Source of the DNA: Pandoraea iniqua
GTDB taxonomy: Bacteria > Pseudomonadota > Gammaproteobacteria > Burkholderiales > Burkholderiaceae
DNA length: 64,000 nt
Direction: 5' to 3'
NCBI RefSeq assembly: GCF_902459685.1
Contig: NZ_CABPSF010000002.1
Span: forward strand, 496,001-560,000
In this document: in pieces, positions 8,806 through 19,131 of the stretch
How the letters are laid out: the number at the start of each line of letters is the position of its first letter
Numbering within the stretch: the first letter of the stretch is position 1
The notes under the pieces: model-generated
Seen by the model: only the letters and a program-made list of their open reading frames with translations
Told to the model about the DNA's origin: nothing
The model's database searches: none
Program-made: the position numbers and the translations under genes

Positions 8806-9927
8806 TTACGCCTTAGCTCGCTTCAGTTCGTCGAGCTTGATCTCGACGTGCTTCGAGAACACATACTCGGCCGGACGTTGCTTGGCAAACGACACGTCGT
8901 CAGCCATCGGGCCGTCGGTACGCACACCCTTGAGCGCAACGCCGAGGGCGCGCAGCGGACGCGACAGCGTGTCGTTCACGGCGGTCGCTTCGAAGCCGCT
9001 GTGGACCATGCAGTCTGCGCACTTTTCGTAGTTGCCCACGCCGTACTTGTCCCAGTCGGTGGTTTCCATCAACTCGGTGTACGTCTTGGCATAGCCTTCG
9101 CCGAGCAGGTAGCACGGACGTTGCCAGCCGAACACGGTACGCGTCGGGTTGCCCCACGGCGTGCAGTGATACGTGCGGTTGCCGGCGAGGAAGTCGAGGA
9201 ACAGGCTCGACTGGCTGAACGTCCAGTCCTTGCCGCCGTTGCCGCGCTTGAGAATGTCGCGGAACAGTTGCTTGGTCTTCGAACGGTTCAAGAAGTGTTG
9301 CTGGTCCGGCGCACGTTCGTAGGCGTAGCCCGGCGACACGGTGATGCCGTCCAGACCCATTTCCTTCGTCGTGTCGAAGAACTTGGCAACCTTCTCCGGA
9401 TCTGCGTTGTTGAACAGCGTGCAGTTGATGTTCACGCGGAAGCCGCGCGACTTCGCCAGCTTGATGGCGGCGACGCAACGGTCGTACACGCCGTCCTGGC
9501 ACACCGACGCGTCGTGCATTTCACGGTCGCCGTCGAGGTGGATCGACCAGACGAAGAACGGGCTCGGCTCGTAGTCGTCGATCTTCTTTTCCAGCAGCAG
9601 GGCGTTCGTGCAGAGATACACGAACTTCTTGCGCTCGATGATGCCCTTGACGATCTGCGGCATTTCTTTGTGCAGCAGCGGTTCGCCGCCGGCGATCGAG
9701 ACCACCGGTGCGCCGCATTCGTCCACGGCATCGAGGGCGTCCTTGAGCGAGACGCGCTGATTCAGAATGGGATCCGGGTAGTCGATCTTGCCGCAGCCCG
9801 AGCAGGCCAGATTGCAGCGGAAAAGCGGTTCAAGCATGAGCACCAGCGGGTAGCGCTTGTTGCCCTTGAAGCGTTGCTTCATGAGGTAGGCGCCAACATA
9901 CGCCTGTTGCAGGAAGGGGATGGCCAA
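8806..9927 (-). CDS. hpnH: radical SAM adenosylhopane synthase HpnH
   Basis: A 373-aa radical SAM enzyme that joins a 5'-deoxyadenosyl group to hopene, the first step of side-chain extension (known for the family). The cluster-binding cysteines are visible as CNLACSGC at residues 38, 42 and 45. A C-terminal SPASM-like Cys-rich part includes EKCADCMVH. The start is taken as the TTG at 9927 because AGGAG lies 6 bases upstream and the protein then begins LAIPFLQQAY, normal for HpnH. The open frame upstream of it to 10158 has no family character. Confidence 0.92.
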   Translation of the reverse strand: MAIPFLQQAYVGAYLMKQRFKGNKRYPLVLMLEPLFRCNLACSGCGKIDYPDPILNQRVSLKDALDAVDECGAPVVSIAGGEPLLHKEMPQIVKGIIERKKFVYLCTNALLLEKKIDDYEPSPFFVWSIHLDGDREMHDASVCQDGVYDRCVAAIKLAKSRGFRVNINCTLFNNADPEKVAKFFDTTKEMGLDGITVSPGYAYERAPDQQHFLNRSKTKQLFRDILKRGNGGKDWTFSQSSLFLDFLAGNRTYHCTPWGNPTRTVFGWQRPCYLLGEGYAKTYTELMETTDWDKYGVGNYEKCADCMVHSGFEATAVNDTLSRPLRALGVALKGVRTDGPMADDVSFAKQRPAEYVFSKHVEIKLDELKRAKA

Positions 9928-9950
9928 GTTCGGCTCCTGTTCGTGTTGCG

Positions 9951-10910
9951 TTAGCCGGCGACCGCGTGTTGCGCGGCGACCGGCTCGTCTTTGGTCAATT
10001 CCGACGGCAAGCGGAATTGGATGGTTTCCTCGATGCCGTCCATGAGAGTCACTTCGACGGTGTCGATGCGGCGCAGCGCGTCGATCACGTCTTCGACCAT
10101 GCGCTCGGGCGCGGACGCCCCGGCAGTGATGCCGATGCGGGCCTGGCCGCGAACCCATTCAGGGTTCACTTCCGAGCCGTCGGCCACGAGGTAGCTGGGC
10201 AACCCCATTTCCGAGCCGATTTCGCGCAGGCGGTTCGAGTTCGAGCTGTTCGTCGCACCGACCACCAGCAGCACGTCCACACGCTCGCACAGCTCGCGCA
10301 CGGCGGTCTGACGGTTTTGTGTGGCGTAGCAAATGTCTTTGGTATTCGGCCCGACGATATTGGTGAAGCGTCGTTGCAGTGCAGCAATGATACCGCGAGT
10401 CTCGTCGACCGACAGGGTGGTCTGCGTCACGTAGGACACCGGCGTGTTCACCGGCAACGGCAGCAGGTCCACGTCGGCTTCGGTTTGCACCAAGTGCACC
10501 GGGCCGTCGATCTGGCCCATGGTGCCTTCGACTTCCGGGTGACCGGCGTGACCGATCAGGATGACTTCGCGTCCGGCGGAAACGTAGTTCTTGCCCTGGA
10601 TATGCACTTTAGTGACGAGCGGGCAGGTGGCGTTCAACACTTTCAAGCCACGAATCTGCGCTTCCTGCTCGACAACGCGGGCAACGCCATGGGCACTGAA
10701 AATGGTGACTGCACCCGCCGGGGCTTCGGAAAGCTCGGCGATAAAGCGCGCGCCTTTGGCCTTTAGAGAATCGACCACATGTTTGTTGTGGACGATCTCA
10801 TGGCGCACGTAGACCGGCGCGCCGTATTTTTCAAGGGCACGTTCGACGATCTCGATGGCACGTATGACACCCGCACAAAACCCGCGGGGTTGGGCAAGGA
10901 TGACTTGCAT
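9951..10910 (-). CDS. ispH: 4-hydroxy-3-methylbut-2-enyl diphosphate reductase
   Basis: A 319-aa IspH/LytB protein, the last enzyme of the MEP isoprenoid pathway, producing IPP and DMAPP. The three iron-sulfur cysteines are recognisable in GFCAGV (Cys12), ATCPLV and [10 protein letters not shown]. The substrate-binding TNSSNSNR motif follows. Length is typical. It lies 23 bp upstream of hpnH in the same direction, which ties precursor supply to hopanoid assembly. Confidence 0.96.
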   Translation of the reverse strand: MQVILAQPRGFCAGVIRAIEIVERALEKYGAPVYVRHEIVHNKHVVDSLKAKGARFIAELSEAPAGAVTIFSAHGVARVVEQEAQIRGLKVLNATCPLVTKVHIQGKNYVSAGREVILIGHAGHPEVEGTMGQIDGPVHLVQTEADVDLLPLPVNTPVSYVTQTTLSVDETRGIIAALQRRFTNIVGPNTKDICYATQNRQTAVRELCERVDVLLVVGATNSSNSNRLREIGSEMGLPSYLVADGSEVNPEWVRGQARIGITAGASAPERMVEDVIDALRRIDTVEVTLMDGIEETIQFRLPSELTKDEPVAAQHAVAG

Positions 10911-11247
10911 TCAGCTCTCCGGCTCAGGTCGGCCGGGATGGCGGTTTAATCGGGGAGTCCATGTCGTTATTACATTGGCCTCATGGGACTCTCCGCGCCA
11001 TTTTCGATGGCTCGTCGAGCATGCCCGCGGGGGGACCGCCGTCCGGTCGTTTGACAAGCGACGATTGTAACCGCCGCCGCCAATTATTGCTGGCGACCCC
11101 CTGTGGGGAAGCGTCAGCACTTGTTACATAAAGATTGACGAATCGGCGCCGATCTGGGCCGAATTTGCGCCGATCGGGTGGCCAATCGGTACAAAGTCCC
11201 TGCGAGGAGAGTGGCGGACCCGGCATCCCGTGCCGGGTCCTTGTTTT
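10911..11247. promoter_or_regulatory. ispH upstream region with -10 box and hairpin
   Basis: This 337-bp gap between hpnM and ispH contains no convincing gene. On the minus strand a TACAAT at 11069-11064 is a good -10 candidate for ispH, although its -35 is poor. Near the hpnM stop, GACCCGGCA (11217-11225) pairs with TGCCGGGTC (11231-11239) and is followed on the plus strand by TTGTTTTTT. The T run reads away from the annotated genes, so its role as an hpnM terminator is uncertain. Confidence 0.45.
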
Positions 11248-11895
11248 TTACTTGCCGAAACGTTCGTTCTTCTCGCGCAGGTACGCGATCAGGCTGTCCA
11301 TGCCGCCATTGGCAAGGCGGGCCTTGAACTGCGGCTGGTACAACTGGATGAGCCACGCGTCGGCCACGTTCTCGCCCATCATGTTGATGTCGTAGATCTT
11401 CCAGCCCTTGTCGGTCTTACCCAGACGATAGGCCACCGCCAGGGTGTCACCGGTGCCGTTGACCTGGGCACCTACGACAGCGTCGGTGCTGCCCGCCGAG
11501 ACCTTGGCCGGATCGTACTTGAACGAGAGCTGCGAGCCGCGCACTTGCGAGAGTTGCAGGGCGTAGGTATTCACCAGCAATCGCTGGAACTGCTCGAAGA
11601 CCTGCTGCTGTTGGGCCGGCGTGGCGGCGTCGAACGCCTTAGGACCGACGGCGTAGCGCGTGGTACGGCGGAAGTCGGTGTAGGGCAGGAAATCGCGCTC
11701 GACCACTTTGGCCGTGGCGGCGATATCGCCATCGCGCGCGGCCGGGTCCGCCTTGGCGGCCTTGACGACCGTCTCGACGGCGGTTTTCACCATGTCGTTG
11801 GGATTGGCGCTGTTCGTCTGTGCCCAGACGCCCGATGAAACGGTTGAAAGGGCCATGGTGGCCGCGGCCATTGCCGTCACCAGAAATTTCTTCAT
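11248..11895 (-). CDS. hpnM: hopanoid-associated periplasmic lipid carrier HpnM (MlaC/Ttg2D family)
   Basis: A 215-aa exported protein. The N-terminus MKKFLVTAMAAATMAL is a typical signal peptide with likely cleavage near residue 25 (VWA/Q). The mature part matches the MlaC/Ttg2D fold (toluene-tolerance ABC auxiliary), which binds a lipid and carries it through the periplasm. In hopanoid loci this family is called HpnM. It is divergent from hpnN, the RND-type hopanoid transporter, so the two may serve the same export route. The cargo is inferred, not shown. Confidence 0.83.
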   Translation of the reverse strand: MKKFLVTAMAAATMALSTVSSGVWAQTNSANPNDMVKTAVETVVKAAKADPAARDGDIAATAKVVERDFLPYTDFRRTTRYAVGPKAFDAATPAQQQQVFEQFQRLLVNTYALQLSQVRGSQLSFKYDPAKVSAGSTDAVVGAQVNGTGDTLAVAYRLGKTDKGWKIYDINMMGENVADAWLIQLYQPQFKARLANGGMDSLIAYLREKNERFGK

Positions 11896-12176
11896 ACGTA
11901 GGAACCCAGCTTCTCTTCGTTGGTTTAAATCGGGTAGGCCGTAGTGTAGTCCACGAGGCCCTGTATACTGCTTCGATTTTGTAAATTCACCGTTTCAATG
12001 GCCAGATCGACGGTCTTTATCGCCGATTGGTTCCCGACAGGTCCCGCAAAATTTACCTGATGTCTCAATCGCTTATGCCCAAATGGCGTGATGCGAGGGG
12101 CGCAGGCGGGGGATGACGGGATGGCCGGCGCGGTTGCCTTTCCATTCGTTTTGCATTTCTCTTCCGGAACCGCTAC

Positions 12177-14804
12177 ATGCTGACTTCGCTCGTCGTGCGC
12201 ATCGTCCGTTTTTCGGCGAAGCACGCGTACCCAGTCATCTTCGCCTCGCTGCTGCTGACAGTGGCCAGTTGCGTGTACGTCGCCAAGCACTTCGCGATCA
12301 ACACCGATGTCTCCAGCCTGATCGACTCGAACACGCCCGCCGCCGAGCGTGGCCGCGAGATCGACCGGGCTTTCCCGCAGAAGGCCGACGTCACGCTGGC
12401 CGTCGTGCAGGCACCCGCCATTGAATTTGCCGATCGCGCCGCCGCCGAACTGGCAGAAAAGCTTGCCACCGAAAAAGACGTCTTCCGTGCGGTGAGCCGT
12501 CCGGGCGCCGGCGAGTTCTTCGCCCACAATGCGCTGCTGTTTGCTTCGGTCGACGATGTGAAGAGCCTCACCAGCAAGCTCGGCGATGCCAAGCCGCTGC
12601 TCAACAGGCTCGCGCAGGACCCGAGTCTGACCGGCCTGTCGAATCTGCTCTCGGTCACGCTGCAAACGCCGTTGCTCACCGGGCAGGTCAAGCTGCCAGA
12701 GATGGCGCGTCTGCTGGGCAATGCGGCCGATACGACCGAAGCGGTGCTGGCCGGCAAGCCGGCTGCCATGTCGTGGCGTGCGCTGGTCGCCCCGGATACC
12801 GTGGCGCGCAGCTACGTCGAGGTGCAGCCGGTGCTCGACTACGCGGCGCTCGAGGCCGGTGCCAATGCCGCGTCGCGCATTCGCGCTGCGGCAGCCGATC
12901 TGAAGCTCGAAGAACGCTATGGCGCAACGGTGCGCCTGACGGGCCCGCGTCCGCTCTCCGATGAAGAGTTTGCGTCGGTGCGTCAGGACGCCGGCCCCAA
13001 CGCCGTGATCACGCTGCTGGCGGTGCTGGTGGTGCTGTGGCTCGCGGTGCGCTCGGGCAAGATGATCGTCGCGGTGTTCATCACGCTGCTCGCCGGTCTG
13101 GCCATCACGTTCGCGCTCGGCCTGATGATGGTGGGCGCACTCAACATGATTTCGGTCGCGTTTGCGGTGCTGTTCGTCGGCATCGGCGTGGACTTCGGGA
13201 TTCAGTTCGGCGTGCGCTATCGCGAGGAGCGGCATCGTCTGGGCAACGACGAAGGCGCGCTGCAAGGGGCGCTCGCCGGTGCCGGCAAGGCCATCGCCAT
13301 GCCGTTGTCGCTGGCCGCTGCGGCCACCGCCGCGAGCTTCTTCTCGTTCCTGCCTACGGACTATCGTGGCGTGTCGGAGCTGGGGCTGATCGCGGGCGTG
13401 GGCATTTTGTGCGTGGCCTTCCCGTCGGCGATTACGCTGCTGCCCGCGCTGATCAGTGTGTTCAAGCCGAGTGGCGAAGCGAGCCCGCCGGGCTTTCGCA
13501 GTCTGGGCCGGGTCGACGATTTCACCGACAAATACCGCAACCCGCTGCTCTACGGCACGCTGGCACTGGTGGTCGCCGGTTTGCCGTTGCTTGCGCATCT
13601 GCATTTCGACTTCAACCCGCTGCATCTGAAAGACCCGCATACGGAGTCGATGGCGACGCTGCTCGATCTCGCCAATTCGCCGGAGGCCGGGGTGAACGAC
13701 GTGCAGTTGCTCGCCGCCAACCTCGACGTCGCCGATGCCGAGGCTGCCAAGCTGCGTGCGGTGCCAGAAATTGGCCGTGTGGTCACGCTCACGACCTTCA
13801 TGCCGGCCGAACAGCCGGCGAAGCTTGCCTTAATCGGTGCGGCCGCGACGTCGCTGCTGCCGGCGCTCTCGCAAACACCGCTGCCGCCGGTGGCGGATGC
13901 CGCGCGCGTGTCGTCGCTCAAGACGGCCGCGGGGCAGTTGGAAGACGCTGCGCTCGATCATCCGGGTGAGGGCGCGAAGGAAGCGCAGCGGCTCGCCGCC
14001 GCACTGCGCAAGCTCGCCGCGGGCGACGCCGCGCTGCGCGACCGCGCTGACCGTGCGATTGCCGGTCCGCTCAAGCTCGCGCTTGGCCAGTTGCGCGATG
14101 CGCTGCAACCGCAGACGGTGACTCACGAATCGCTGCCGAAGGACATCGTGGCCCAATGGGTCGCGGCCGACGGACGCGCCCTCGTGAACATTTCGCCGCG
14201 CGTGGCGAAGGGCGCCGACCCGAGCGACGACGCCATGCTGCGCAAGTTCAGTGCCGCCGTGCTGGCGACGACGCCGGACGCTGTGGGCGGTCCGATTTCG
14301 ATCCTGCGCTCGGCGGATACGATCATTCGCGCGTTCATCGAAGCGGGTATCTGGGCGCTGCTGTCGATCACGGTGCTGCTGTGGCTCGCGCTGCGTAACT
14401 TCGGCGACGTGTTGCGCACGCTCGTGCCGCTGCTGGTCTCCGCAGCCGTGACGCTCGAAATTACCGTGCTGATCGGCCTGCCGCTGAACTTCGCGAACAT
14501 CATCGCGCTGCCGCTGCTGTTGGGCGTGGGCGTGGCGTTCAAGATCTACTACGTGATCGCGTGGCGTCACGGGCAGACGCGTCTGCTCGCGTCGAGTCTG
14601 ACGCAGGCCGTCGTGCTGTCGGCGGCGACCACGGGCATTGCGTTCGGCAGCCTCTGGCTGTCGCACCACCCGGGCACGTCGAGCATGGGCAAGCTGTTGG
14701 CGCTCTCGCTCGTGTGCACGCTGATCGGTGCCGTGTTCTTCCAGCCGGTGCTGATGGGCAAGCCGCGTGAGAAGGCGGCAGCGAAGACGCCGGGCAAGGT
14801 CTGA
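12177..14804 (+). CDS. hpnN: hopanoid transporter HpnN (RND superfamily)
   Basis: An 875-aa integral membrane protein of the MMPL/RND type. It has one N-terminal membrane helix, a large periplasmic region, a block of helices at about residues 275-435, a second periplasmic region, and a C-terminal helix block from about residue 720. HpnN moves hopanoids toward the outer membrane in related bacteria (known). The sequence [17 protein letters not shown] in the first helix block is characteristic. It starts 281 bp from hpnM on the opposite strand and ends at a strong terminator. Confidence 0.9.
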   Translation: MLTSLVVRIVRFSAKHAYPVIFASLLLTVASCVYVAKHFAINTDVSSLIDSNTPAAERGREIDRAFPQKADVTLAVVQAPAIEFADRAAAELAEKLATEKDVFRAVSRPGAGEFFAHNALLFASVDDVKSLTSKLGDAKPLLNRLAQDPSLTGLSNLLSVTLQTPLLTGQVKLPEMARLLGNAADTTEAVLAGKPAAMSWRALVAPDTVARSYVEVQPVLDYAALEAGANAASRIRAAAADLKLEERYGATVRLTGPRPLSDEEFASVRQDAGPNAVITLLAVLVVLWLAVRSGKMIVAVFITLLAGLAITFALGLMMVGALNMISVAFAVLFVGIGVDFGIQFGVRYREERHRLGNDEGALQGALAGAGKAIAMPLSLAAAATAASFFSFLPTDYRGVSELGLIAGVGILCVAFPSAITLLPALISVFKPSGEASPPGFRSLGRVDDFTDKYRNPLLYGTLALVVAGLPLLAHLHFDFNPLHLKDPHTESMATLLDLANSPEAGVNDVQLLAANLDVADAEAAKLRAVPEIGRVVTLTTFMPAEQPAKLALIGAAATSLLPALSQTPLPPVADAARVSSLKTAAGQLEDAALDHPGEGAKEAQRLAAALRKLAAGDAALRDRADRAIAGPLKLALGQLRDALQPQTVTHESLPKDIVAQWVAADGRALVNISPRVAKGADPSDDAMLRKFSAAVLATTPDAVGGPISILRSADTIIRAFIEAGIWALLSITVLLWLALRNFGDVLRTLVPLLVSAAVTLEITVLIGLPLNFANIIALPLLLGVGVAFKIYYVIAWRHGQTRLLASSLTQAVVLSAATTGIAFGSLWLSHHPGTSSMGKLLALSLVCTLIGAVFFQPVLMGKPREKAAAKTPGKV

Positions 14805-14838
14805 CGCCGGCATCGCAAGCTATCTGATGGCACAACGC

Positions 14839-14865
14839 AAAACGGCACCGAAAGGTGCCGTTTTG
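14839..14865. terminator. bidirectional intrinsic terminator between hpnN and dxs
   Basis: AAAACGGCACC (14839-14849) and GGTGCCGTTTT (14854-14864) form an 11-bp perfect stem with a GAAA tetraloop and A/T tails on both sides. It can end both hpnN (plus) and the phosphonate-dxs operon (minus). Confidence 0.88.
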
Positions 14866-14899
14866 CTTTCCCGCAGATGCCGGGAGACTTCTCGCTGAC

Positions 14900-16816
14900 T
14901 TATTGCGGCGAAGGCACCGCTTCGACTTTGCCGCCAAGACGTTCGGTGAGGGCACGGCGAATCGATGCCGCGATGCCCGCAGCATCGAGGCCGACCGACG
15001 CCAGTTGCTGCGCCGGGGTGCCCTGATCGACGTACTTGTCCGGCAGTCCTAGTTGCAGCACCGGCACCTGCACGCCGTTCGCATTGAGCGCTTCGATGCA
15101 GGCGGAACCGGCACCGCCCATGACGGCCCCTTCCTCCAGCGTGACGACGAGATCGTGCGTGCGGGCCATCTCCAGCACGGTGGCCGTATCAAGCGGCTTC
15201 ACGAAGCGCATGTTCACCACGCTCGCGTCGAACTCGCCGGCCACCTGTTCGGCCAGCGCCACCATCGGACCGAACGCCAGCAACGCCACGCGGCGACCCG
15301 CCGGGGCGGCGCTTTGACGGCGCACTTGGGCTCGCCCCACGGGCAGCGTCGACAGACCGGCTTCCGGCGTGACACCGGGCCCCGTGCCGCGCGGATAGCG
15401 CACAGCGCTGGGGCCGTCGATGCCGAGTGCCGTCTGCAACAACTGGCGGCACTCGCTCTCGTCGGCCGGGGTCATCACGACCATATTCGGGATGCAACGC
15501 AGGAACGCGATGTCGTAGGCACCCGCGTGCGTCGCACCGTCGGCACCGACCAGACCACCGCGATCGATCGCAAACACGACCGGCAGGTTTTGCAGCGCCA
15601 CGTCGTGAATGACCTGATCGTAGCCGCGTTGCAGGAACGTCGAATAGATCGCCACGACGGGCTTGAGCCCTTCGGTGGCAAGCCCGCCGGCAAACGTCAC
15701 CGCGTGCTGTTCGGCGATGCCCACGTCGTAGTAGCGCTCAGGAAAGCGCTTCTCGAACTCCACCAGCCCCGACCCTTCGCGCATGGCCGGCGTGATGCCG
15801 ACAACGCGTGAATCGGCCGCTGCGGTGTCGCAAAGCCATTCGCCGAACACCTGCGTATAGGTCTTCGGCGCGGCGGTACCGGGCGCTACCGGGCGAATGC
15901 CTTCGCTCGGATTGAACTTGCCCGGGCCGTGATATAGCACCGGATCGGCCTCGGCGAGCTTGTAGCCGCGACCCTTGCGCGTGACCACGTGCAGGAACTG
16001 CGGCCCCTTGAGCGCCTTGATGTTCTCGAGCGCGGGAATCAGTGCATCGAGATCGTGGCCGTCGATCGGGCCCAGATAGTTGAAGCCGAACTCTTCGAAC
16101 ATCGTGCCGGTCGGCGAGACGATCGCCTTGGCGTGTTCTTCGAGTTTGTGCGCGAACTCGCGCATCGGTGCCGGGGCATTGCGCAACAGATTGCGCACGC
16201 TTTCCTTGCCGGCCGAGTAGAACTGGCCCGACATCAGTCGCGTGAGGTACTGGTTGAGCGCGCCCACCGGCGGCGAGATCGACATGTCGTTGTCGTTGAG
16301 CACGACGAGAAACGGCAGGTCGTCGTACACACCGGCGTTGTTCAGGGCCTCGAACGCTTCGCCTGCGGTCATGGCACCGTCGCCGATCACGGCAATCGCG
16401 TGGCGCTTTTCGCCTTTGACCTTGCTGGCGAGCGCCATGCCGAGCGCGGCAGAAATCGACGTGCTCGAATGGGCCGTGCCGAACGTGTCGTACGGCGATT
16501 CGTCGCGCTTCGGAAAGCCCGACAAGCCCTGCCACTGACGCAGCGTGGGCATCGCCTCGCGGCGTCCGGTGAGGATCTTGTGCGGATAGGTCTGATGACC
16601 CACGTCCCACACGATGCGATCGTTGGGCGTGTCGAACACGTAATGCAGCGCAATCGTCAGTTCGACGGTGCCGAGGTTCGACGACAGATGCCCGCCGGTG
16701 CGCGACACGCTGTCGAGCACGCAGGCGCGCAGTTCATCGGCCAGACGGCGCAGGTCGGCGCGCGAGAGCGCGCGCATGTCGGCAGGGGAGCGGAGGGTGG
16801 CTAGCAGATCGGCCAT
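14900..16816 (-). CDS. dxs: 1-deoxy-D-xylulose-5-phosphate synthase
   Basis: A 638-aa thiamine-diphosphate enzyme that condenses pyruvate and glyceraldehyde 3-phosphate, the first step of the MEP pathway. The TPP-binding [15 protein letters not shown] lies near residue 150, and GPIDGHD and the transketolase pyrimidine-binding region ([15 protein letters not shown]) follow. Length is typical. It sits only 22 bp after phnW in the same direction and ends at the bidirectional terminator, so it appears to be the last cistron of the phosphonate operon. That arrangement is unusual and links phosphonate and isoprenoid supply. Confidence 0.96.
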   Translation of the reverse strand: MADLLATLRSPADMRALSRADLRRLADELRACVLDSVSRTGGHLSSNLGTVELTIALHYVFDTPNDRIVWDVGHQTYPHKILTGRREAMPTLRQWQGLSGFPKRDESPYDTFGTAHSSTSISAALGMALASKVKGEKRHAIAVIGDGAMTAGEAFEALNNAGVYDDLPFLVVLNDNDMSISPPVGALNQYLTRLMSGQFYSAGKESVRNLLRNAPAPMREFAHKLEEHAKAIVSPTGTMFEEFGFNYLGPIDGHDLDALIPALENIKALKGPQFLHVVTRKGRGYKLAEADPVLYHGPGKFNPSEGIRPVAPGTAAPKTYTQVFGEWLCDTAAADSRVVGITPAMREGSGLVEFEKRFPERYYDVGIAEQHAVTFAGGLATEGLKPVVAIYSTFLQRGYDQVIHDVALQNLPVVFAIDRGGLVGADGATHAGAYDIAFLRCIPNMVVMTPADESECRQLLQTALGIDGPSAVRYPRGTGPGVTPEAGLSTLPVGRAQVRRQSAAPAGRRVALLAFGPMVALAEQVAGEFDASVVNMRFVKPLDTATVLEMARTHDLVVTLEEGAVMGGAGSACIEALNANGVQVPVLQLGLPDKYVDQGTPAQQLASVGLDAAGIAASIRRALTERLGGKVEAVPSPQ

Positions 16817-16838
16817 GGCTGAACGTCCGTCCCCGCGC

Positions 16839-17912
16839 TTACTTCACCAACCGGGCGAACGACGCCAGCAGGCGATCGATGTCGGCCGACGTGAGGTTGC
16901 CCATCGTCGAGATACGGAACAGTTCTTTCGACAGGCCGCCTTGGCCTGCGTAGATCACAAAGCCATCGGCCTTGAGCCAGTCGTGCAGACGCGGATAATC
17001 CACGCCCGCCGGCAGCTTGTAGGCGCGCAGCACGACCGACGATTCGTTCGGCGGCAGCACGGCATCCATGCCCAGCGCGGCCAGTCCGGCACGGGCCTGC
17101 TCGGCGAGGGCGCCGTAGTGGGCGTGGCGCTTCTGCCAGCCACCGGCCTCGTCGAGTTCGCGCAGTGCTTCGACCAGCGCGTAGTACGCATGCACGGACG
17201 GCGTGAACGGCGTGTTGCGCTCGGCTTGCAGCTTGGCCAGCCGTGCGATGTCGAGGTAATACGTGCGGCCGAATGCCTTCGCGAGTGCATCCTTGCGCAC
17301 CATCACGAACGACACGCCCGGCACGCCGTGCACGCACTTGTTCGCGGTGGCGGCCACGGCCACGATGCCGGAGTCGTTGAAATCGATCGCTTCGGCGGCA
17401 AAGCTGCTGACGCCGTCGACCAGCAGGTCGATGCCGCGCTCGCGGCAGGCGCGCGCGATGCCGCCCAAATCGTTCAGGCGGCCCGTGGTCGTCTCGTGGT
17501 GGATGATCGCCACGTTGGTATACGGACGGTCACCGGCGGTGTCCAGCTTGTTGACGATCTGGGCCAGATCCGGGGCCTGCATCCATTCGAAATGGATGAC
17601 GTCGTGATCGATGCGGTACTGCTTGGCGATCTGCGAAATGCGCTCGCCGTACACGCCGTTCTCCACGATCAGCAGGCGCCCGCCCTCGGGCACGAGACCC
17701 GCCGTCATGCTCTCGACCGCTGCCGTGCCTGACCCGGTCATCAGCACCGGCGTCCATACGGCCGGGTCCAGACCGTAGACGGCCGTCAGGCGCGCGCGGG
17801 CTTCGTCCTGCAAGTCGAAGAACTCGGGCTCGCGGTGGCACAGATCGGGTTGCAGCAGGCTCTTGCGGACACGCTCGGTCAGGGTAACGGGGCCCGGGTT
17901 CAGTAACAGCAT
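16839..17912 (-). CDS. phnW: 2-aminoethylphosphonate-pyruvate transaminase
   Basis: A 357-aa PLP-dependent class V aminotransferase. The N-terminus [14 protein letters not shown] and the [10 protein letters not shown] segment are hallmarks of PhnW. The likely PLP lysine is in [11 protein letters not shown] near residue 192. PhnW interconverts 2-aminoethylphosphonate (AEP) with phosphonoacetaldehyde using alanine/pyruvate. PhnW is often catabolic beside PhnX, but here no PhnX is present and PEP mutase and decarboxylase lie directly upstream, so the biosynthetic direction is inferred. It starts 40 bp after the decarboxylase stop. Confidence 0.92.
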   Translation of the reverse strand: MLLLNPGPVTLTERVRKSLLQPDLCHREPEFFDLQDEARARLTAVYGLDPAVWTPVLMTGSGTAAVESMTAGLVPEGGRLLIVENGVYGERISQIAKQYRIDHDVIHFEWMQAPDLAQIVNKLDTAGDRPYTNVAIIHHETTTGRLNDLGGIARACRERGIDLLVDGVSSFAAEAIDFNDSGIVAVAATANKCVHGVPGVSFVMVRKDALAKAFGRTYYLDIARLAKLQAERNTPFTPSVHAYYALVEALRELDEAGGWQKRHAHYGALAEQARAGLAALGMDAVLPPNESSVVLRAYKLPAGVDYPRLHDWLKADGFVIYAGQGGLSKELFRISTMGNLTSADIDRLLASFARLVK

Positions 17913-17952
17913 GGCGAAGCTTCCTCGGCGGATATTGTTATAGGGGGAACGC

Positions 17953-19131
17953 TCAGGCGCGGGCTTGAGCGATGTGGTCCATCAGACGCGACTTGACGGC
18001 TTCCGGCGTGACCTTCGGACGCGGCAGGCCATCGGGCGTGCCGGGGCGCGTGGTCAGGCAGGCGAAGCGTGGGCCGTCGCTCAGGCTCGTGGAACGGCCG
18101 TCGAACAGCTGTTCGATGACCTCGAGCGTATCGCCTTCCAGTGCGAGCGCATAGCCGCTGGCAGCAGCGACACCGGCGAACGACACCGTCGGCGAAACCG
18201 TGGCCTGCGTGCCGGTCGAGTCGTGCGACGCGTTATCGAGCAGCAGATGCACCAGATTCGACGGGCCATAAGCGCCCAGCGTAGCGAATGCGCCCATGCG
18301 CATCAATGCGGCCCCGTCGCCATCGACCGCGACCACGCGCAGGTCGGGGCGTGCGAGCGCCAGCCCGAGGGCCAGCGTCGTGACGCAGCCCATCGAACCG
18401 ACCATGTACAACTGGTTGGCCCGGTCGTCGAGCGCGTAGAGTTCGCGTCCGCAAAAACCGGTCGAGGCGAGGACCACCGTGCCGTCGAGCGGCGTATGGG
18501 CGATAACGCGCTCCAGCGCATCGCGGCGCGTCGGCAGATCGGCCGGTGCGACACCGCGCACGAGCGACGTAGGTGCCGGCTGAGCAGGGCGCGTCGGGCG
18601 TTCGGTGGGTTGCAGCGGGAACGACGCCACGCTGCCTTTTTGCATCACGAGGGCGTAGGGGCGGCCCGTTTCGTCCATGTGACGCACGGCCCGCTCCAGC
18701 GCCGGGGCGATCGCTTCCGGCTCGGTCGGGAACAGCTCCCACGGCACTTCCATCAGGTCGAGCATGGCCGGCGTGATCGGGCCCATGAGCGCATGCTGTG
18801 GCTCATCGGTGATGCCGGGCTGGCCACGCCACGTCACGATCAGCAACTGCGGCAGACGGAACGTCCACGTGAGCGACGTGAGCGGGCTCACGGCGTTGCC
18901 GAGGCCCGAGTTCTGCATCATCGTCACGGCACGCGCGCCACGGCCTTCACCGAGGGTGGCGCCCGCCGCGATGGCGACCGCGTCGCCCTCGTTGGCCGCC
19001 GACAGGTAATGCAATGTCGGGTCTTGGAGCACGTAGTTGATGAACGGCGTGAGAAACGAGCACGGCACGCCGGTGTACCAAGTGAAGCCGTGCTTGCGCG
19101 CGGCTTCGACGAACTGACCCGCTTCAATCAC
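17953..19131 (-). CDS. aepY: phosphonopyruvate decarboxylase
   Basis: A 392-aa thiamine-diphosphate enzyme that decarboxylates phosphonopyruvate to phosphonoacetaldehyde, the irreversible step that pulls the PEP mutase reaction forward. The N-terminal domain contains [11 protein letters not shown] and the AANEGDA segment. The C-terminal TPP motif reads [11 protein letters not shown], ending at [11 protein letters not shown]. The start is taken as GTG at 19131 ([11 protein letters not shown]), which overlaps the end of the PEP mutase gene by 8 bases. The longer frame to 19191 is basic and unlike the family. The symbol ppd is equally used. Confidence 0.92.
   Translation of the reverse strand: MIEAGQFVEAARKHGFTWYTGVPCSFLTPFINYVLQDPTLHYLSAANEGDAVAIAAGATLGEGRGARAVTMMQNSGLGNAVSPLTSLTWTFRLPQLLIVTWRGQPGITDEPQHALMGPITPAMLDLMEVPWELFPTEPEAIAPALERAVRHMDETGRPYALVMQKGSVASFPLQPTERPTRPAQPAPTSLVRGVAPADLPTRRDALERVIAHTPLDGTVVLASTGFCGRELYALDDRANQLYMVGSMGCVTTLALGLALARPDLRVVAVDGDGAALMRMGAFATLGAYGPSNLVHLLLDNASHDSTGTQATVSPTVSFAGVAAASGYALALEGDTLEVIEQLFDGRSTSLSDGPRFACLTTRPGTPDGLPRPKVTPEAVKSRLMDHIAQARA

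Noticed and set aside
11925-13640. A 571-codon minus-strand open frame over the start of hpnN
   Set aside because: It is antisense to a clear RND transporter and has Arg/Gln/His-biased composition.
16839-17912. PhnW as part of AEP degradation
   Set aside because: No phosphonoacetaldehyde hydrolase (PhnX) or PhnY/PhnA genes are present, and PEP mutase and decarboxylase lie directly upstream in the same operon.
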